Part shown: in pieces, positions 43,967 to 54,607 of the stretch
Position numbering within the stretch: the first letter of the stretch is position 1
How the letters are laid out: the number at the start of each line of letters is the position of its first letter
Origin: an uncultured Verrucomicrobiota bacterium
Lineage (GTDB): Bacteria; Verrucomicrobiota; Verrucomicrobiia; Opitutales; Opitutaceae
Assembly: GCA_903869675.1 (NCBI GenBank)
Contig: CAIQAB010000022.1
Coordinates: 124,001-188,000 of the forward strand
DNA length: 64,000 nucleotides
Reading direction: 5' to 3'
Made by a program: the position numbers and the translations under genes
Notes under the pieces: generated by a model
Told to the model about the DNA's origin: nothing
The model's database searches: none
Seen by the model: only the letters and a program-made list of their open reading frames with translations

Positions 43967-45466
43967 TTAAACAAGTTCCAGAACTTCCGAGGCACGACGG
44001 GCGTGATTGCGGTAAAAATCGGTGTTTTCCGGCTTTTTGATATCCACGTCCCAAGTCGGGATCATGGCCTTCAGCCGGGCCTGGCCTTCAGCCGAGGCGA
44101 TCAGCGCAGGGAAACAAAGTTTGATCACTTCCAGCACGATATGAACGGAGGTAGACGCGCCGGGCGACGCGCCGAGCAGGGCAGAGATCGTGCGGTCCTG
44201 ATTGGTAATAACCTCCGTGCCGTAGTGCACGATGCCGGCCTCGCCGTCGGTCTTTTTGATCGCCTGCACCCGGATGCCGCCATCGACCAGCTTCCAATCC
44301 TCTTTTTTGGCCGCCGGATAAAATACCCGCAGAACCTCCAACCGGTCCTCCATGCTTTGGGTGCCCTGCTGCACGAGGTATTTCACCAACTCGATGTTGG
44401 TGGCACCGATCTTCAGGAGGGTGAGCAAATTGTGCGGCTTCACCGAACCGGGCAGATCCCACAAGCTTCCCTTGCGATGGAGAAACTTGGTTGTCCAAGC
44501 CGCAAAGGGCCCGAAAAGCAGGGTTTTTTTCCCATCGAGAATACGCGTATCCAGATGCGGCACCGCCATGGTGGGCGCGGCGTCAAGCGGTTGGCCGTAA
44601 ACCTTGGCCTGATGGCGCTCGACGATCCCGGGCTTGTCACACACCAGCCATTGCCCGCCGATCGGGAACCCACCCAGTCCCTTGCTCTCGGGAATGCCCG
44701 CCTTTTGGAGCAGATGCAGGCTGCCGCCACCCGCGCCGACGAAGACGAATTTCGCCCGGTTACGGCGGATTTGCCCGGTGGCCAGATCGCGAATGACCAC
44801 ATCCCAACCCTCCGCGGTCTTGTCCAGATCCACCACCCGGTGGTTGCAGGCAATACCACATCCCTCCTGCGCCCCGAGCCAGCCGAGCAGCTTGCGGGAA
44901 AGCGCGCCAAAATTCACATCGGTGCCGGTGTCCATCTTCGTCGCTGCGACCGGCACCTCGGCCCGACCCTCTGTCAAGAGTGGCGACCACGCGCCGATTT
45001 CTGTCCGGTCGGTCGAGAAAACCATGTCCGCAAAAAACGGATGCGCCGCCATCCCGCGGTGCCGAGCCTTCAGGTAGTCGACCCACTTGGCACCGTGCAC
45101 GAAACTGAGGTGCGCGACCGGGTTGATAAAATCCTTCGGGCGGTCGATCATGCCCGACGCCACCGCATAAGCCCAAAACTGGCGCGAACGCTCGAATTGC
45201 TCGAAGATCTTGATCGCGTTGGAAACATCCACCGTCCCGTCCGCCGCCTGGGTCGGCGTGTAGCTGAGCTCGCAAATACCGGCGTGGCCGGTCCCGGCGT
45301 TGTTCCAGCCATCGGAAGCCTCCTGCGCCAAACCCTCCGTCACCTCGTAAACCTGAATGCGCAAGGCCGGGTCGAGTCGCTTGAGCAAAGCGCCCAGATT
45401 GGCGGACATGACGCCGCTGCCAATTAGCACGACGTCCGGGTTTTCAACATGGGTGGAGAGTTTCAT
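43967..45466 (-). CDS. mqo: Malate:quinone oxidoreductase Mqo
   Basis: A protein of 499 aa that oxidises malate to oxaloacetate and reduces membrane quinone, feeding the respiratory chain. The FAD-binding N-terminus is VVLIGSGVMSANLGALLKRLDP, and SDGWNNAGTGHAGICELSYTP follows. Later come the blocks FVFVGAGGGSLHLLQKAGI and KTLLFGPFAAWTTKFL. It is peripheral on the inner membrane. The organism's quinol could go to the Act complex of the same window, but this is not shown by linkage. Start ATG 45466; the next divergent gene is rpsT. Confidence 0.95.
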   Translation of the reverse strand: MKLSTHVENPDVVLIGSGVMSANLGALLKRLDPALRIQVYEVTEGLAQEASDGWNNAGTGHAGICELSYTPTQAADGTVDVSNAIKIFEQFERSRQFWAYAVASGMIDRPKDFINPVAHLSFVHGAKWVDYLKARHRGMAAHPFFADMVFSTDRTEIGAWSPLLTEGRAEVPVAATKMDTGTDVNFGALSRKLLGWLGAQEGCGIACNHRVVDLDKTAEGWDVVIRDLATGQIRRNRAKFVFVGAGGGSLHLLQKAGIPESKGLGGFPIGGQWLVCDKPGIVERHQAKVYGQPLDAAPTMAVPHLDTRILDGKKTLLFGPFAAWTTKFLHRKGSLWDLPGSVKPHNLLTLLKIGATNIELVKYLVQQGTQSMEDRLEVLRVFYPAAKKEDWKLVDGGIRVQAIKKTDGEAGIVHYGTEVITNQDRTISALLGASPGASTSVHIVLEVIKLCFPALIASAEGQARLKAMIPTWDVDIKKPENTDFYRNHARRASEVLELV

Positions 45467-45712
45467 GGGCGAATGGCTTGGCTCCGCGCCAAACTAGGCG
45501 CGAGCCGAAGACGGCAATGGCAGGTATTTTTCGGTCCTTCCAGAATCTTTCAATATCTTCCAGTATCTACCATATTGAAGATGATTTTCTCTTTCCTTAC
45601 CGCACCCTGCTCGCAGCCGATGGGAGCCTGCGACAAATGAGCCCTTGACTCCCGCCCCCCGGTTTGAGTCTCTGACCGTTTTCCAAAAGCAAATCCCTGA
45701 CCACCGAACACC

Positions 45713-45973
45713 ATGGCCAACACCAAATCCGCCATCAAGGCCGCCCGCAAGACCACCCGCCTGACCGCCCGTAACAAGGCGACCAAGACCCGTCTGAAGA
45801 CTCTCCACAAGAAGCTCCTCGCCGCCGCCGCCACCGACGACAAAGAGGCCGCCAAGTCCGCCGCGCAGGCCTACACCTCCGCCATGGACAAGGCCACCAA
45901 GTCTGGCGTGGTCCACAAAAACGCCGCCTCCCGCGCCAAGGCCCACACCGCGAAGTTCGTCTTCGCCAAGTAA
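45713..45973 (+). CDS. rpsT: 30S ribosomal protein S20
   Basis: A basic, helical protein of 86 aa starting MANTKSAIKAARKTTRLTARN, the normal S20 N-terminus, and ending GVVHKNAASRAKAHTAKFV, the conserved tail. S20 binds 16S rRNA in the body of the small subunit. It is monocistronic, with a hairpin terminator right after it. The 246 bases upstream hold the divergent promoters of rpsT and mqo; I could not mark a clear -10/-35 pair there. Confidence 0.97.
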   Translation: MANTKSAIKAARKTTRLTARNKATKTRLKTLHKKLLAAAATDDKEAAKSAAQAYTSAMDKATKSGVVHKNAASRAKAHTAKFVFAK

Positions 45974-46003
45974 GGCCACGGTGCCCCTGCGGCCCCCCTT
46001 GCA

Positions 46004-46037
46004 CCCCGCGACCGTCCCCGACGGCACGGGGTTTTTT
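46004..46037 (+). terminator. Intrinsic terminator after rpsT
   Basis: Outer arms CCCCG (46004-46008) and CGGGG (46027-46031) enclose an inner stem CCGTC/GACGG with a CCC loop and short bulges, followed by six Ts (46032-46037). It lies 30 bases after the rpsT stop and directly before the small frame that leads into addB. Confidence 0.72.
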
Positions 46038-46038
46038 C

Positions 46039-46098
46039 ATGCCCGCACCAACCCGGCTTGCCCCAATGCCCCGCCCGCTTTGGAGTAGGCGGCGATGA
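46039..46098 (+). CDS. Possible leader peptide upstream of addB
   Basis: A reading frame of 19 codons (MPAPTRLAPMPRPLWSRRR) that starts one base after the rpsT terminator T-run and ends with a TGA overlapping the addB ATG by four bases. It is arginine- and proline-rich at the end. Such an arrangement could couple translation to addB, but a 19-codon frame in GC-rich DNA can occur by chance, and the addB ribosome binding site (GGAGTAGG, 46082-46089) lies inside it. Confidence 0.25.
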   Translation: MPAPTRLAPMPRPLWSRRR

Positions 46099-49031
46099 CA
46101 GCTCCTAGCGCGCAACTTTTTCTTAGCCCGGGCGCGGAGGAGTCTTGGCAACAGGTGGTTCGCCCTTGGCTCGAAGCCGGTCGCGGCCGCCTCACCCGCC
46201 GCCTGATCGTCGTGCCGACCCGCGGCCAGGCCTTGGTTTGGAAACAACGGTGCGTCCGCGTAGGCCTGCCCCTGCTCGGGGTCGAATTCCTCACCCCCGG
46301 GCTAGCCCGCCGCAAATGGCTGCCTCTCGTGCCCTCCGCCCGCCCCATGCTCGGACGGGAATTCCTGCTCCTCGGACTGCGCGGACTCATCGCGAACCGC
46401 CTAGCAAACATCCCGCCCGGTGCCCCCGGGCGCGGCGTGTGGCAAAGCCTGCGTAGCGATCCCGAAACCGCCCTCACCGCGCTGGATGACCTGCTCGCCG
46501 CCGGCTATTCCCCGCGTGATTTTCCCCGTCGTGAACTCGCCGCCCTCGGAACCGATCTCGAAGCTTGGGCCGAACGCCTGGGCCACACCCTCGGCCCCGC
46601 CCAGGCCATCGCCGCCGCACTCGACCCGCTCCCTCCCGACACCGCTCCGCTCGCCGACGAGGTGCTGGTGCTTGGCCTCGGCCCGGAAAACGCCGGCGAG
46701 TTTTTCAACGTCGCCGCTCTTGTCCGCCGCTGCGGCGGCGCTACCGTAACCGTCCCCACCCCCGCGCTGCGCGGCTCCGCTGATATCGAAAACACCGCCC
46801 CGCCCACCCGACCGGATGAAGCCTGGATCGCCCGCTGGGAACGTTTTCTCCATGTTGAATCGGTTCTCCTCGAACCTTCACCGCGCGCCGCCCCAGCCCC
46901 GGAAATCCTGCTCGCCGCCAATCGCGACACCGAAGCCGCACAGATTATTAATCGGCTCGCCGCTTGGCAACGCGCGGAAGAAACCTCGCCCGCATCCGGG
47001 GAAAATCCCCCAGGCGACCTCGGCGTGATTTTCCCCGGTCCCGGCCCCCTCCACCGCGCCGTGAGCCAGGGCCTGCGCGCGCTCGGCGTTCCCCATCATG
47101 ACTTGGTGCGTCGCGCCGCCACCCCGCCGGTCGATACCCAACTCCTGCGCAGTGTGGTGGAGTTCTGGGCCCGCGGCGCCCGCCTCGACGAAACCCTGTC
47201 CCTCTGGACGCGCCTGCATTACCTAAATCTGGACGGACTCAAAGCCCGCTACGTGGATTTTCGCGCCCACGTGGACAACTGTTTTCAAGCCACCTGCGAC
47301 CACGCCCTCGCCGCCGCGCAGAACCTCGCGCCCGCCCCCTCCACCGAGACCAAACCCGATGCCGCTGCCCCCGGCGCCGGCGACCTGCGCCGCCTCGCCG
47401 AGACCTTGCTGCCAGGCTGGCCGGAAACCTTGTCGGTCTCCGCCGCCGCCGCCCGGCTCCGCTCGGTGGCTGCCCGCTGGAACCTCGCCCTGCCTGAGGA
47501 CTTCGCCGGGCTCGACGCTTTCGCCGTCCGCGAGCCGAACGAGTGGTCCCGCGAACTCGTGGCCGACCTGCTGCTCGCCTTCCTCCCGGAGGTAGCGGTG
47601 CCTATCGAAACCGCGCCCCAGCAAGGCGGATTTGCTCGCATCATCCTCACCACCCGCCGTCGCGCAGAAGGCGCACCTTGGTCCCGCCTCCTACTCACCC
47701 AGGCCAACGTCGGCGAATGGCCCCGCCGTCATAACCCTAACCCCTGGCTGGGCGACGCCGAGCGTATGAACCTGAACCGTTCGGGCCGCGGCCTAGCCCA
47801 TCTCCTAACCAGCGAAGACGCGTCCGCCCTCGAACGCACAGGCTACGAAACTCTCCTCGCTGAACCCGTAGCTGGACGCGCCCTGTCCGCCGCCGCCGTG
47901 AACGAGGCCAAGCCCGACCGCCCTCTCGCCCCGAATAGCCTGCTGGAACGCCTGCTCTGGGCCCGGGGAGAACGCCGCCCGCAGGAAGCACTCGCCACCA
48001 GCGGCGCCCACCTACCGCCAACCCCGCCCGCATCCGCCGAAATCACCGCGTGGTCCAGCGTGCGCGCCGGCCGCCGCGACCCCGCGCGTCCCTTCGACGC
48101 CTTTTCCCTCTGCCTCAACCCCGGGACAGGGCCGTTCCCGCTACCACTCCGCCTGTCGCCCAGCACGCTGGAAAAAAGTCTGCTCGATCCCGCCATGCTG
48201 TGGTTCCGCGGCCTCCTGCGCCTCGAGCCCGCACGCCGCGAACCGCTCGCCCGCGCCCTGCCGCTGCGCCGGGGCCAAATCGCCCACCGCCTGCTCGCGA
48301 GTGCCCTCCTGCCCGCCGGCTGCCACGAAGGCGAATGGGGCGTGCTGAAATCCGAGGACGAGGCGCGGCAGACATTGGAAAACGCCCTCGCCGCCGAACG
48401 CGCGCGGCACCCCGGGAGCTGGTATTGGAATGCCGATCATGGCCGGCTGGAAACCCTCTGTCGCGCCCTGCTGCGCCGCTTCTACGCCACCGGCGAAGGC
48501 GACTACGTGGTGGTGGAGTGCTGGCTGCCCGAAACCGCGCGGCTAACCCTGCCCGGCTGGACCATCCCGGTGCGCGGCCGCATGGACATCGCCCGCGCCG
48601 ACCGCCCGGAATGGGCTGGCGCGCACATCCACCTTTGCGACTACAAATCGGGCGCCGCCGAAAAGACCCTCAACCCAGATCGCATGGCCGCACGGGCCGA
48701 ATCACTCCAGCTCGCCATCTACCTCGACGCCGTCCGCTCTCTGGACGTAGCCAGTGCCACCGTCTGGAAAATAACCGCGGACGAGGCCTCTCCTCTCTCC
48801 ACGGAGGAGCTGCCCACCGCTCTGGCCGGCCTGCCCCCGCTGATGGACGCGATGCTCACCGGGCGCTATGGCGCGCTTACGCCGGACCGCAATCCGCACG
48901 GCGGCCGCGAACCCTGGCCCTGGCCCCTGGCCTGCACTCCGATCCCCGCCCGCGACCTGCTCGCCAAATACACCCTGACCTTTGGCGCGCCGCCGGATAA
49001 CCCCGAAGAGGAGGACTCGTCCGATGCCTGA
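46095..49031 (+). CDS. addB: AddB-like PD-(D/E)XK nuclease subunit
   Basis: A protein of 978 aa. The long N-terminal part looks like an inactivated UvrD-type helicase, as in AddB, without a Walker A loop. Near the C-terminus is a PD-(D/E)XK nuclease: VRGRMDIARADRPEWAGAHIHLCDYKSGAAEK (Asp and Lys of the active site in DYKSG, about residues 845-875), followed by QLAIYLDAVRSL. No iron-sulfur cysteine cluster is apparent, unlike B. subtilis AddB. Downstream addA overlaps its end by eight bases, so the pair makes the double-strand break repair helicase-nuclease. Good Shine-Dalgarno GGAG at 46082-46085. Confidence 0.88.
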   Translation: MTAPSAQLFLSPGAEESWQQVVRPWLEAGRGRLTRRLIVVPTRGQALVWKQRCVRVGLPLLGVEFLTPGLARRKWLPLVPSARPMLGREFLLLGLRGLIANRLANIPPGAPGRGVWQSLRSDPETALTALDDLLAAGYSPRDFPRRELAALGTDLEAWAERLGHTLGPAQAIAAALDPLPPDTAPLADEVLVLGLGPENAGEFFNVAALVRRCGGATVTVPTPALRGSADIENTAPPTRPDEAWIARWERFLHVESVLLEPSPRAAPAPEILLAANRDTEAAQIINRLAAWQRAEETSPASGENPPGDLGVIFPGPGPLHRAVSQGLRALGVPHHDLVRRAATPPVDTQLLRSVVEFWARGARLDETLSLWTRLHYLNLDGLKARYVDFRAHVDNCFQATCDHALAAAQNLAPAPSTETKPDAAAPGAGDLRRLAETLLPGWPETLSVSAAAARLRSVAARWNLALPEDFAGLDAFAVREPNEWSRELVADLLLAFLPEVAVPIETAPQQGGFARIILTTRRRAEGAPWSRLLLTQANVGEWPRRHNPNPWLGDAERMNLNRSGRGLAHLLTSEDASALERTGYETLLAEPVAGRALSAAAVNEAKPDRPLAPNSLLERLLWARGERRPQEALATSGAHLPPTPPASAEITAWSSVRAGRRDPARPFDAFSLCLNPGTGPFPLPLRLSPSTLEKSLLDPAMLWFRGLLRLEPARREPLARALPLRRGQIAHRLLASALLPAGCHEGEWGVLKSEDEARQTLENALAAERARHPGSWYWNADHGRLETLCRALLRRFYATGEGDYVVVECWLPETARLTLPGWTIPVRGRMDIARADRPEWAGAHIHLCDYKSGAAEKTLNPDRMAARAESLQLAIYLDAVRSLDVASATVWKITADEASPLSTEELPTALAGLPPLMDAMLTGRYGALTPDRNPHGGREPWPWPLACTPIPARDLLAKYTLTFGAPPDNPEEEDSSDA

Positions 49032-52000
49032 ATCCGCCCCCCTTCCCTCCGACCACGCCGCGCGGGAACGCTTCCGCATCGAATGGCAGCGCAATTTCGC
49101 CGTGTCCGCCAACGCCGGCTCAGGCAAGACCACCGCGATCTCGGAACGTCTCGCCGCCATGGCGCTCGACCCGCTCGCCGCCCCCGAGCTCCGCCGCACC
49201 GCCGTCGTTACCTACACCCTGAAGGCCGCCGAGGAGATCGGCGCCCGCGCCCGCGAACGCCTGCTCCGCCGCCTCGAGGAACGCGGGGCCGGCGCCGACC
49301 TAGCCCCACTCGAACACCTTGAACGCACCTTCTTCGGCACTCTCCATTCGTTCTGCCTAAAGCTCGCCCGCGAACACGGCCAGGAGGCCGGCCTCGACCT
49401 CGCCCCGGAGGTGCTGGACAAACGCGCGGCCGATGCCGCTTGGGAGGATTTCCTCGCTGGCGACTCGCTGGAACTCACCTCGCTCTCGCCGGAAGCCACC
49501 CGCTGGCTATTCCGCCTCATTCGTCTCGAGGACGTCCTTGACCGGGCCCGCGAACTCGACCCCTCCGACGCCACCCGGCTCCTTGCCGACGCCCCCCGCG
49601 ACCTGCCACCCGCCCCGGCAGAAGCCGGCTTGCGCGAGTTGCTGGACCTGCCTGAAAAAGGCAGCGGCGCCGCCAACCTGTGCAAAACCAAAAAGCGCGC
49701 CGCCGACTGGTTCGCCCGAGCCTCCGCCGGCCCCACCGACCGCGGCTTCCTCGGGATTTTCAAACCCGACGGCACCGCCAAGCCCGTGGTCGCGGCATGC
49801 AACGCATGGATGCGTCCGCTCTCTCGCTGGGCCGCGTCCGCCGCGGGCGCAGTCGCGGGCGAGATCACCGAACGGTTCGCCGCCTGGCGCCGCACTGCCG
49901 GCGTGCAGACTTTTGCCGACCAGATTGCGGCCGCGCGCGACCTCCTCCGCCACCCCGCCACCCTCGCCGCCGTGCGCGCAGAGGGCTGGCGGGTGCTGCT
50001 CGACGAGGCCCAAGACACCGACGAGACCCAGTTTGCGATTCTAGTCGAGCTGACCCGCCCGGTTGAAGCGAACGTCGGGGACTGGCCCGGCACCGGCGCG
50101 CCCCCGCAGCCCGGTCGCTTCTGCATGGTCGGCGACGGTCAGCAATCAATCTACAGCTCACGTGCCTCGGTGCGGACCTTCCAACGCTACCTCGCCGCCT
50201 TCGACGGCGGCACTGCTGGCGACCGTCTCGCCTTTGCAGTCACCTTCCGCGCCCCGCGCGCTTCGGTCGAGTTGCTCAACGCTACCCTGCCCGCCGCGTT
50301 CTCACCCGAACGCGAGCACAACCTTGGGCTCCCGCCCGCCGAAGGCGCCGAAGCTCCGTTTCTCCAAGTCCCCTACCAAACCCTCGTTGCCGGCCCGCGC
50401 AATACCGACGGCCGCGTCGCGCGCATCCCGCTCGAGTCGATCCGCCACAACGATGCCCGTAAAAAGCCCGAGATGTTCGCTGCCGAGATGCGACAGGTCG
50501 CAGCTTGGTTGCGCGCATGCGGTCCAGCCGGACTCGGCCTGTCCGACTGGGGCGAACTGTGCATCCTGGTGGCGCGCAACAAATGGATGGACGCCGCCGT
50601 CGAGGCTCTCGAAGCCGCCGGACTGAAGGCCGCCCGCCAAAGCAAACAACAACTCGTAGGTGACCTTCCCGCCTACGCCTGGATCGCCGCCCTCGCCACC
50701 GTCTGCTGCGATCCGGATGATGACTACGAATGGTTCGGAGTGCTGCGCGAGCTCTTCGCCCTGAGCGACGATCTCCTCGCCCGCGAAAAACTCCGCCGGG
50801 GCCGCTTCGAATGGGATAGCCCGGATGTCCACGCCGCCCCGCTCGCGGCCGCCCTCGAAGCCCTGCGCCCGAGCGTGCAATCGGTCGACGACGAAGGCGC
50901 ACAACTCGACGTCTGGTTCGACACCTTGTGCACCGCTGCCGGCTTGGAAGCCCGCGCAAGCGCGGCTGACCCCGGCGGGGCTAATCTCCGCGAACTTGCC
51001 CGCCTCCGCGCCGAGGCCCGCATCGCCGCCGCCGAGGGTCTTTCACCCCGAGACTGGGCCGGCCGTCTCGTCGCCGGCCGGGATGCCGCCCGGACAGAAA
51101 CGCGCGGCGAGGCTGACGCGATCACCGTGCAAACCTGCCACTCCGCCAAGGGACTGGAGTGGCCAGCCGTGCTGGTGCCCGGCCTCTGGCGCGATATCTC
51201 CTTCGACACCGACGGCGGGCTCCAAGTCCTGCGTGATGCCAACGGCGCACCGATCGTGTATTTGCAGTCCGGAGATATCCCCGCCGAGTCCAAGTTATCC
51301 CGTCAACGCGAATGCCGCCGCGAACTCGCCCGCTTGCTCTACGTCGCCCTTACCCGCCCTCGCCATACCCTGCTGCTCCCGTGGGGCCAGGCCATGCCCA
51401 AGACTGACGAGCAGTCCTTCGCCGCACTCTGGGGCCACGACCTGAACGCATTGCCGGCCTTTGCCCGGGAAACCGAATCCGTCGTCGCCCCCCCGCCGCC
51501 CGTGCGGACGACCCGAAACATCCTCGCACCGACCGCGGCCGACGCCTTCGTCAGCCTGACCGCCGCCCCACTCCGTATCCTGCCCCACCAACTCGCCAAG
51601 CACGACGCCGAGGACGGCATACGCGCCGCGCGCCACGAAAGTAGCGAGGATTCCCCCACCCCGCCACGCCCGGGCGAAGATCCCCGCGCTTACGGTCTTT
51701 GGTGGCACGAGACGGTCGAGTTCATCCCCTGGCTGGCATCCGATGCGGAGATCGACGCCTACGCCTTGGGTCGTCTTCCCGCCGCCGATGCCCTCGGTGC
51801 GGGCGAGCGCGCCCGCCAAGAGTGGGCCCTCCTGCGGGCCAGCCCCGCCTGGCGTGAATTGCGCCATTCCCGCTGGCGCCGCCTCGCCGAACTTTCCGTG
51901 CTGGCACCGCTCGCTGAAGACGAGTGGATGGACGGTGTCATGGACCTCGTCCTGCACGACGCCGGCCGGGCCGAAGTCTGCGTCCTCGACTGGAAAACGA

Positions 52001-52179
52001 ACCGGCGCCGCACCGGCGAACCGGCCGAGACTTTTCTAGCCCGCCTCGCCACCGATTATGCGCCCCAGCTCCGCGCCTACGGCCGCAGCCTCGCCGCCAT
52101 GTTTCCCGCCTGCCACGTGCGCCGTCTAGTTTATGCCACCGGAATCGGCGAATGGATCGAAATACCGGCCGGAGATTAA
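49024..52179 (+). CDS. addA: UvrD/AddA-type helicase-nuclease subunit
   Basis: A protein of 1051 aa with superfamily 1 helicase motifs: Walker [12 protein letters not shown] (28-38), [12 protein letters not shown], motif [15 protein letters not shown], motif [17 protein letters not shown], motif V-like [17 protein letters not shown] and motif [16 protein letters not shown]. The C-terminus has a nuclease domain with [12 protein letters not shown] (D-x-K). AddA is the active helicase of AddAB. It resects double-strand ends up to a Chi-like site. ATG 49024 overlaps addB by eight bases, so both are made in equal amounts. The gene ends four bases into the convergent arsenite permease gene region. 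Confidence 0.93.
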   Translation: MPESAPLPSDHAARERFRIEWQRNFAVSANAGSGKTTAISERLAAMALDPLAAPELRRTAVVTYTLKAAEEIGARARERLLRRLEERGAGADLAPLEHLERTFFGTLHSFCLKLAREHGQEAGLDLAPEVLDKRAADAAWEDFLAGDSLELTSLSPEATRWLFRLIRLEDVLDRARELDPSDATRLLADAPRDLPPAPAEAGLRELLDLPEKGSGAANLCKTKKRAADWFARASAGPTDRGFLGIFKPDGTAKPVVAACNAWMRPLSRWAASAAGAVAGEITERFAAWRRTAGVQTFADQIAAARDLLRHPATLAAVRAEGWRVLLDEAQDTDETQFAILVELTRPVEANVGDWPGTGAPPQPGRFCMVGDGQQSIYSSRASVRTFQRYLAAFDGGTAGDRLAFAVTFRAPRASVELLNATLPAAFSPEREHNLGLPPAEGAEAPFLQVPYQTLVAGPRNTDGRVARIPLESIRHNDARKKPEMFAAEMRQVAAWLRACGPAGLGLSDWGELCILVARNKWMDAAVEALEAAGLKAARQSKQQLVGDLPAYAWIAALATVCCDPDDDYEWFGVLRELFALSDDLLAREKLRRGRFEWDSPDVHAAPLAAALEALRPSVQSVDDEGAQLDVWFDTLCTAAGLEARASAADPGGANLRELARLRAEARIAAAEGLSPRDWAGRLVAGRDAARTETRGEADAITVQTCHSAKGLEWPAVLVPGLWRDISFDTDGGLQVLRDANGAPIVYLQSGDIPAESKLSRQRECRRELARLLYVALTRPRHTLLLPWGQAMPKTDEQSFAALWGHDLNALPAFARETESVVAPPPPVRTTRNILAPTAADAFVSLTAAPLRILPHQLAKHDAEDGIRAARHESSEDSPTPPRPGEDPRAYGLWWHETVEFIPWLASDAEIDAYALGRLPAADALGAGERARQEWALLRASPAWRELRHSRWRRLAELSVLAPLAEDEWMDGVMDLVLHDAGRAEVCVLDWKTNRRRTGEPAETFLARLATDYAPQLRAYGRSLAAMFPACHVRRLVYATGIGEWIEIPAGD

Positions 52180-53231
52180 TCCAAAGCCAACCGTCGTTTC
52201 CATCGCAAGGCCACCGCTACCAACGCGATCAAGGCCGGCACCTCGACCAGTGGTCCGACCACCGCTGCGAAGGCTGCGCCCGAACTCAAGCCGAAGACCC
52301 CGACCGCCACCGCGATGGCCAACTCGAAGTTATTGCCCGCCGCCGTGAAGCCGAGCGTAGCCGCCCGCGCATAATCCGCTCCGGCCTTCACGCTCATCCA
52401 GAAGGTCGCGGTGAACATGATCGCGAAATACACCGCCAGCGGCAGCGCAACGCGGAGCACATCAAGCGGTCGCGCCAGCACCTGCTCACCCTGCAGACTG
52501 AACATCACCACGATGGTGAATAGCAAAGCGCCCAGCGTGAATGGACTGATCGCGGGCAGGAACCGGGTGTCGAACCACTCCACCCGAGCACCTCGTCGCA
52601 AAGCGACGCGCGTCAACAAACCAGCCAGAAAGGGAATCCCGAGATATATGAACACGCTTTGGGCGATACTCCCGATGGTGATGCCCGAAAGATCGAGGAC
52701 GCCAAGGTCCACGCCCACCAGCGGCGGCATGACCTTCAGAAAAAGCCACGCCAGCGGCGCGAAAGCGAAAACCTGGAAAATCGCGTTGGCCGCCACCAGC
52801 CCCGCGCAGTATTCGCGACTGCCGCCCGCGAGGTCGTTCCACACGATCACCATTGCGATGCACCGGGCGATTCCCACCAGCACCAGCCCAGCGAAATACT
52901 CCGGCTGATCCCGGAGAAACACCACCGCCAGCGCAAACATGAGCAGCGGCCCGACCAGCCAGTTCTGGAACAAGGAGAGCGCGAGCACGCGACGGTCGCG
53001 AAATACATCCGGCAGTTCCTCGAAACGGACTTTCACCAGCGGCGGATACATCATGACGATGAGCCCGATGGCGATGGGCACCGAGGTCGTGCCCACGCTC
53101 CAGGACGTGAGCGCGGTCGCCAGTCCCGGCGCGAAATGTCCCAGCGCGACCCCTAACGCCATCGCCGAAAAAATCCACCCGGTCAGCCAACGATCCAGAA
53201 AGGACAGCCGTGCAGCGACGCCAGCGCTCAT
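52176..53231 (-). CDS. acr3: Arsenite efflux permease, ACR3 family
   Basis: A protein of 351 aa with ten predicted helices, an ACR3-type arsenite/H+ antiporter. Diagnostic segments are [36 protein letters not shown] (with the conserved cysteine that binds arsenite), and [21 protein letters not shown]. It exports As(III) formed by ArsC. ATG 53231 overlaps the arsC stop by four bases; an upstream open frame of 22 codons lies inside arsC and is not used. Last gene of the ars operon. Confidence 0.95.
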   Translation of the reverse strand: MSAGVAARLSFLDRWLTGWIFSAMALGVALGHFAPGLATALTSWSVGTTSVPIAIGLIVMMYPPLVKVRFEELPDVFRDRRVLALSLFQNWLVGPLLMFALAVVFLRDQPEYFAGLVLVGIARCIAMVIVWNDLAGGSREYCAGLVAANAIFQVFAFAPLAWLFLKVMPPLVGVDLGVLDLSGITIGSIAQSVFIYLGIPFLAGLLTRVALRRGARVEWFDTRFLPAISPFTLGALLFTIVVMFSLQGEQVLARPLDVLRVALPLAVYFAIMFTATFWMSVKAGADYARAATLGFTAAGNNFELAIAVAVGVFGLSSGAAFAAVVGPLVEVPALIALVAVALRWKRRLALD

Positions 53232-53692
53232 TTCACCGCCTCCGCCGCCGCGCGCTTGCGCTCGTCCCGCCGCCCATCCGCGTAGGCGGTGAAACAACGC
53301 CGGATCTCGTCCCGCACCTGCCGGAACACCGCCAGCTTTTCCTCGTCTGTTCCAGTTGCATGGGCCGGATCGAAAAACGGCCAGTGGTGCCGGTTGAGTT
53401 GGCCCGGATAGATTGGACAGGCCTGGTCGGCGTTGCCGCAGACAGTGATGACCGTCTCGACCTTCCGTTCGAGAAACTTGTTCATGTGCTTCGAGTGGTG
53501 ACCCGATATATCGAGGTCGATTTCCTTCAGCACCGCGATGGCGAGGGGATGGACGTAGCCTGCGGGCTTGGAGCCAGCGCTGGCCACCTCGAAAAGATCA
53601 CCGGCGACGGCACGCAGCACGCCCTCGGCGAGGTGACTGCGGCACGAGTTGCCGGTGCAGAGAATCAGGATGATGGGCTTTTCGGGATTCAT
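53228..53692 (-). CDS. arsC: Arsenate reductase, thioredoxin-coupled low-molecular-weight phosphatase type
   Basis: A protein of 154 aa with the phosphatase loop [10 protein letters not shown]. Catalytic Cys12 and the partner cysteines Cys85 and Cys92 ([14 protein letters not shown]) give the three-cysteine relay of thioredoxin-dependent ArsC. The Arg in the loop and the DPA turn (FFDPA) are kept. It reduces arsenate to arsenite for export by ACR3. The C-terminus is basic. Start ATG 53692, 17 bases after the preceding gene's end, and a four-base overlap with acr3. Confidence 0.95.
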   Translation of the reverse strand: MNPEKPIILILCTGNSCRSHLAEGVLRAVAGDLFEVASAGSKPAGYVHPLAIAVLKEIDLDISGHHSKHMNKFLERKVETVITVCGNADQACPIYPGQLNRHHWPFFDPAHATGTDEEKLAVFRQVRDEIRRCFTAYADGRRDERKRAAAEAVK

Positions 53693-53708
53693 GGTGAAGA
53701 AAAAGGGA

Positions 53709-54200
53709 TCAACAACACCCGGGCCCGCACGCGGAAGCTTCGGCAGCAGACTTGCCGGCGGCCGGAATGCACAGGTCCTTCGCGAGGCAGTCCGTGTGTT
53801 TGGATGCGAGTCGTATCATCAGCGTGCCGGCCTCGGACATCGCTGAAACCAGACGAAGCTGCACAACGTTGCATGCCTCGTATTCGAGCTCCACCGGCAG
53901 ATCCTCGCCGCCCAAGATAGGCTCGGCGTGGGCGAGCGCACGCAAGAGCTTTACGCCCGTGATGCGGTGGTCCGTGTCATCGCCAACCCAAGTCTGCAAG
54001 AGGCAGGTCACCAAACTACGGATCGTCCCGCCGCAATCGACGAAATCCTTCCGCACCCGCCCCACCTCGGTCACATGAAAATGCGCTTCGATCGCCTCGC
54101 CGTCCGGCCAGAGCACGGTCAAGGGCAGGTCAGGCGCGGATGCCAGCGCGGACCGCAGCTGGGAAATTCGTAAGGTGGGGAGTTCGTCGATGGTGTTCAT
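53709..54200 (-). CDS. DUF6428-like protein of the ars operon
   Basis: A protein of 163 aa starting MNTIDELPTLRISQLRSAL. The middle has AHFHVTEVGRVRKDFVDCGGTIR and VTCLLQTW, which I associate with the DUF6428 family found in arsenic and phosphate-stress operons. The end is cysteine-rich (CLAKDLC... CGPGCC), which could bind arsenite or zinc. Function unknown. It overlaps arsR by four bases and lies before arsC, so it is a bona fide member of the operon. Confidence 0.8.
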   Translation of the reverse strand: MNTIDELPTLRISQLRSALASAPDLPLTVLWPDGEAIEAHFHVTEVGRVRKDFVDCGGTIRSLVTCLLQTWVGDDTDHRITGVKLLRALAHAEPILGGEDLPVELEYEACNVVQLRLVSAMSEAGTLMIRLASKHTDCLAKDLCIPAAGKSAAEASACGPGCC

Positions 54201-54598
54201 GATTTCAATAAAGCCGTTTGCCTGTCGCAACCGCAGTCCCGCGCCGCGCCATGAACCGCGTCCGGACCGCAGTTCAAGTCCACCTTGGCCAGTCGCGCCA
54301 GATCCCGGCGAAAGACCGTTTTCCCCACCGCGCAATCCTGCAGGCACGCGAGGTTTGCCGCCAGCTCCGGCGAACGCGCAGCCGCCGGAGGCAGTGCATA
54401 AATCATCCATTTTCCCCGGCGCGTCGCCGTCACCAACCCGTGTGCCCTCAAGTAGCCGAGATGCTTGGAAATCTTCACCTGAGGCTCATCCAGCGCACGC
54501 TGAAAATGACAGACGCACAAAGGCCCTTGGAGCAGAAGATTCAACAACCGCAGCCGGGTCTCGTCGCAAAGGCACTGATAAATTTTAACCAGCTGCAT
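54197..54598 (-). CDS. arsR: ArsR/SmtB-type metalloregulatory repressor
   Basis: A protein of 133 aa with a winged helix: CDETRLRLLNLLLQGPLCVCHFQRALDEPQVKISKHLGYLRAHGLV. The CVC in PLCVC is the arsenic-binding site of the classical ArsR type. The tail holds several more cysteines (CLQDC, NCG, CGC). It should repress the operon and release on binding arsenite. Its start at 54598 lies just downstream of a dyad (54608-54627) that fits an ArsR operator. No Shine-Dalgarno is visible. Confidence 0.95.
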   Translation of the reverse strand: MQLVKIYQCLCDETRLRLLNLLLQGPLCVCHFQRALDEPQVKISKHLGYLRAHGLVTATRRGKWMIYALPPAAARSPELAANLACLQDCAVGKTVFRRDLARLAKVDLNCGPDAVHGAARDCGCDRQTALLKS

Positions 54599-54607
54599 GA
54601 ATTATAA

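Noticed and set aside
44003-45427. 474-codon plus-strand frame opposite mqo
   Set aside because: Antisense to mqo, whose motifs are clear; no family match in the shadow.
45541-45590. Repeated ATATC/CTTC-like sequence upstream of rpsT
   Set aside because: The short arms (CAATAT with ATATTG, and ATCTTC with GAAGAT) overlap and cannot form one stem; nothing ties them to a regulator.
46505-46930. Antisense frames inside addB
   Set aside because: Shadow frames without homology; addB codon use and motifs are clear on the plus strand.
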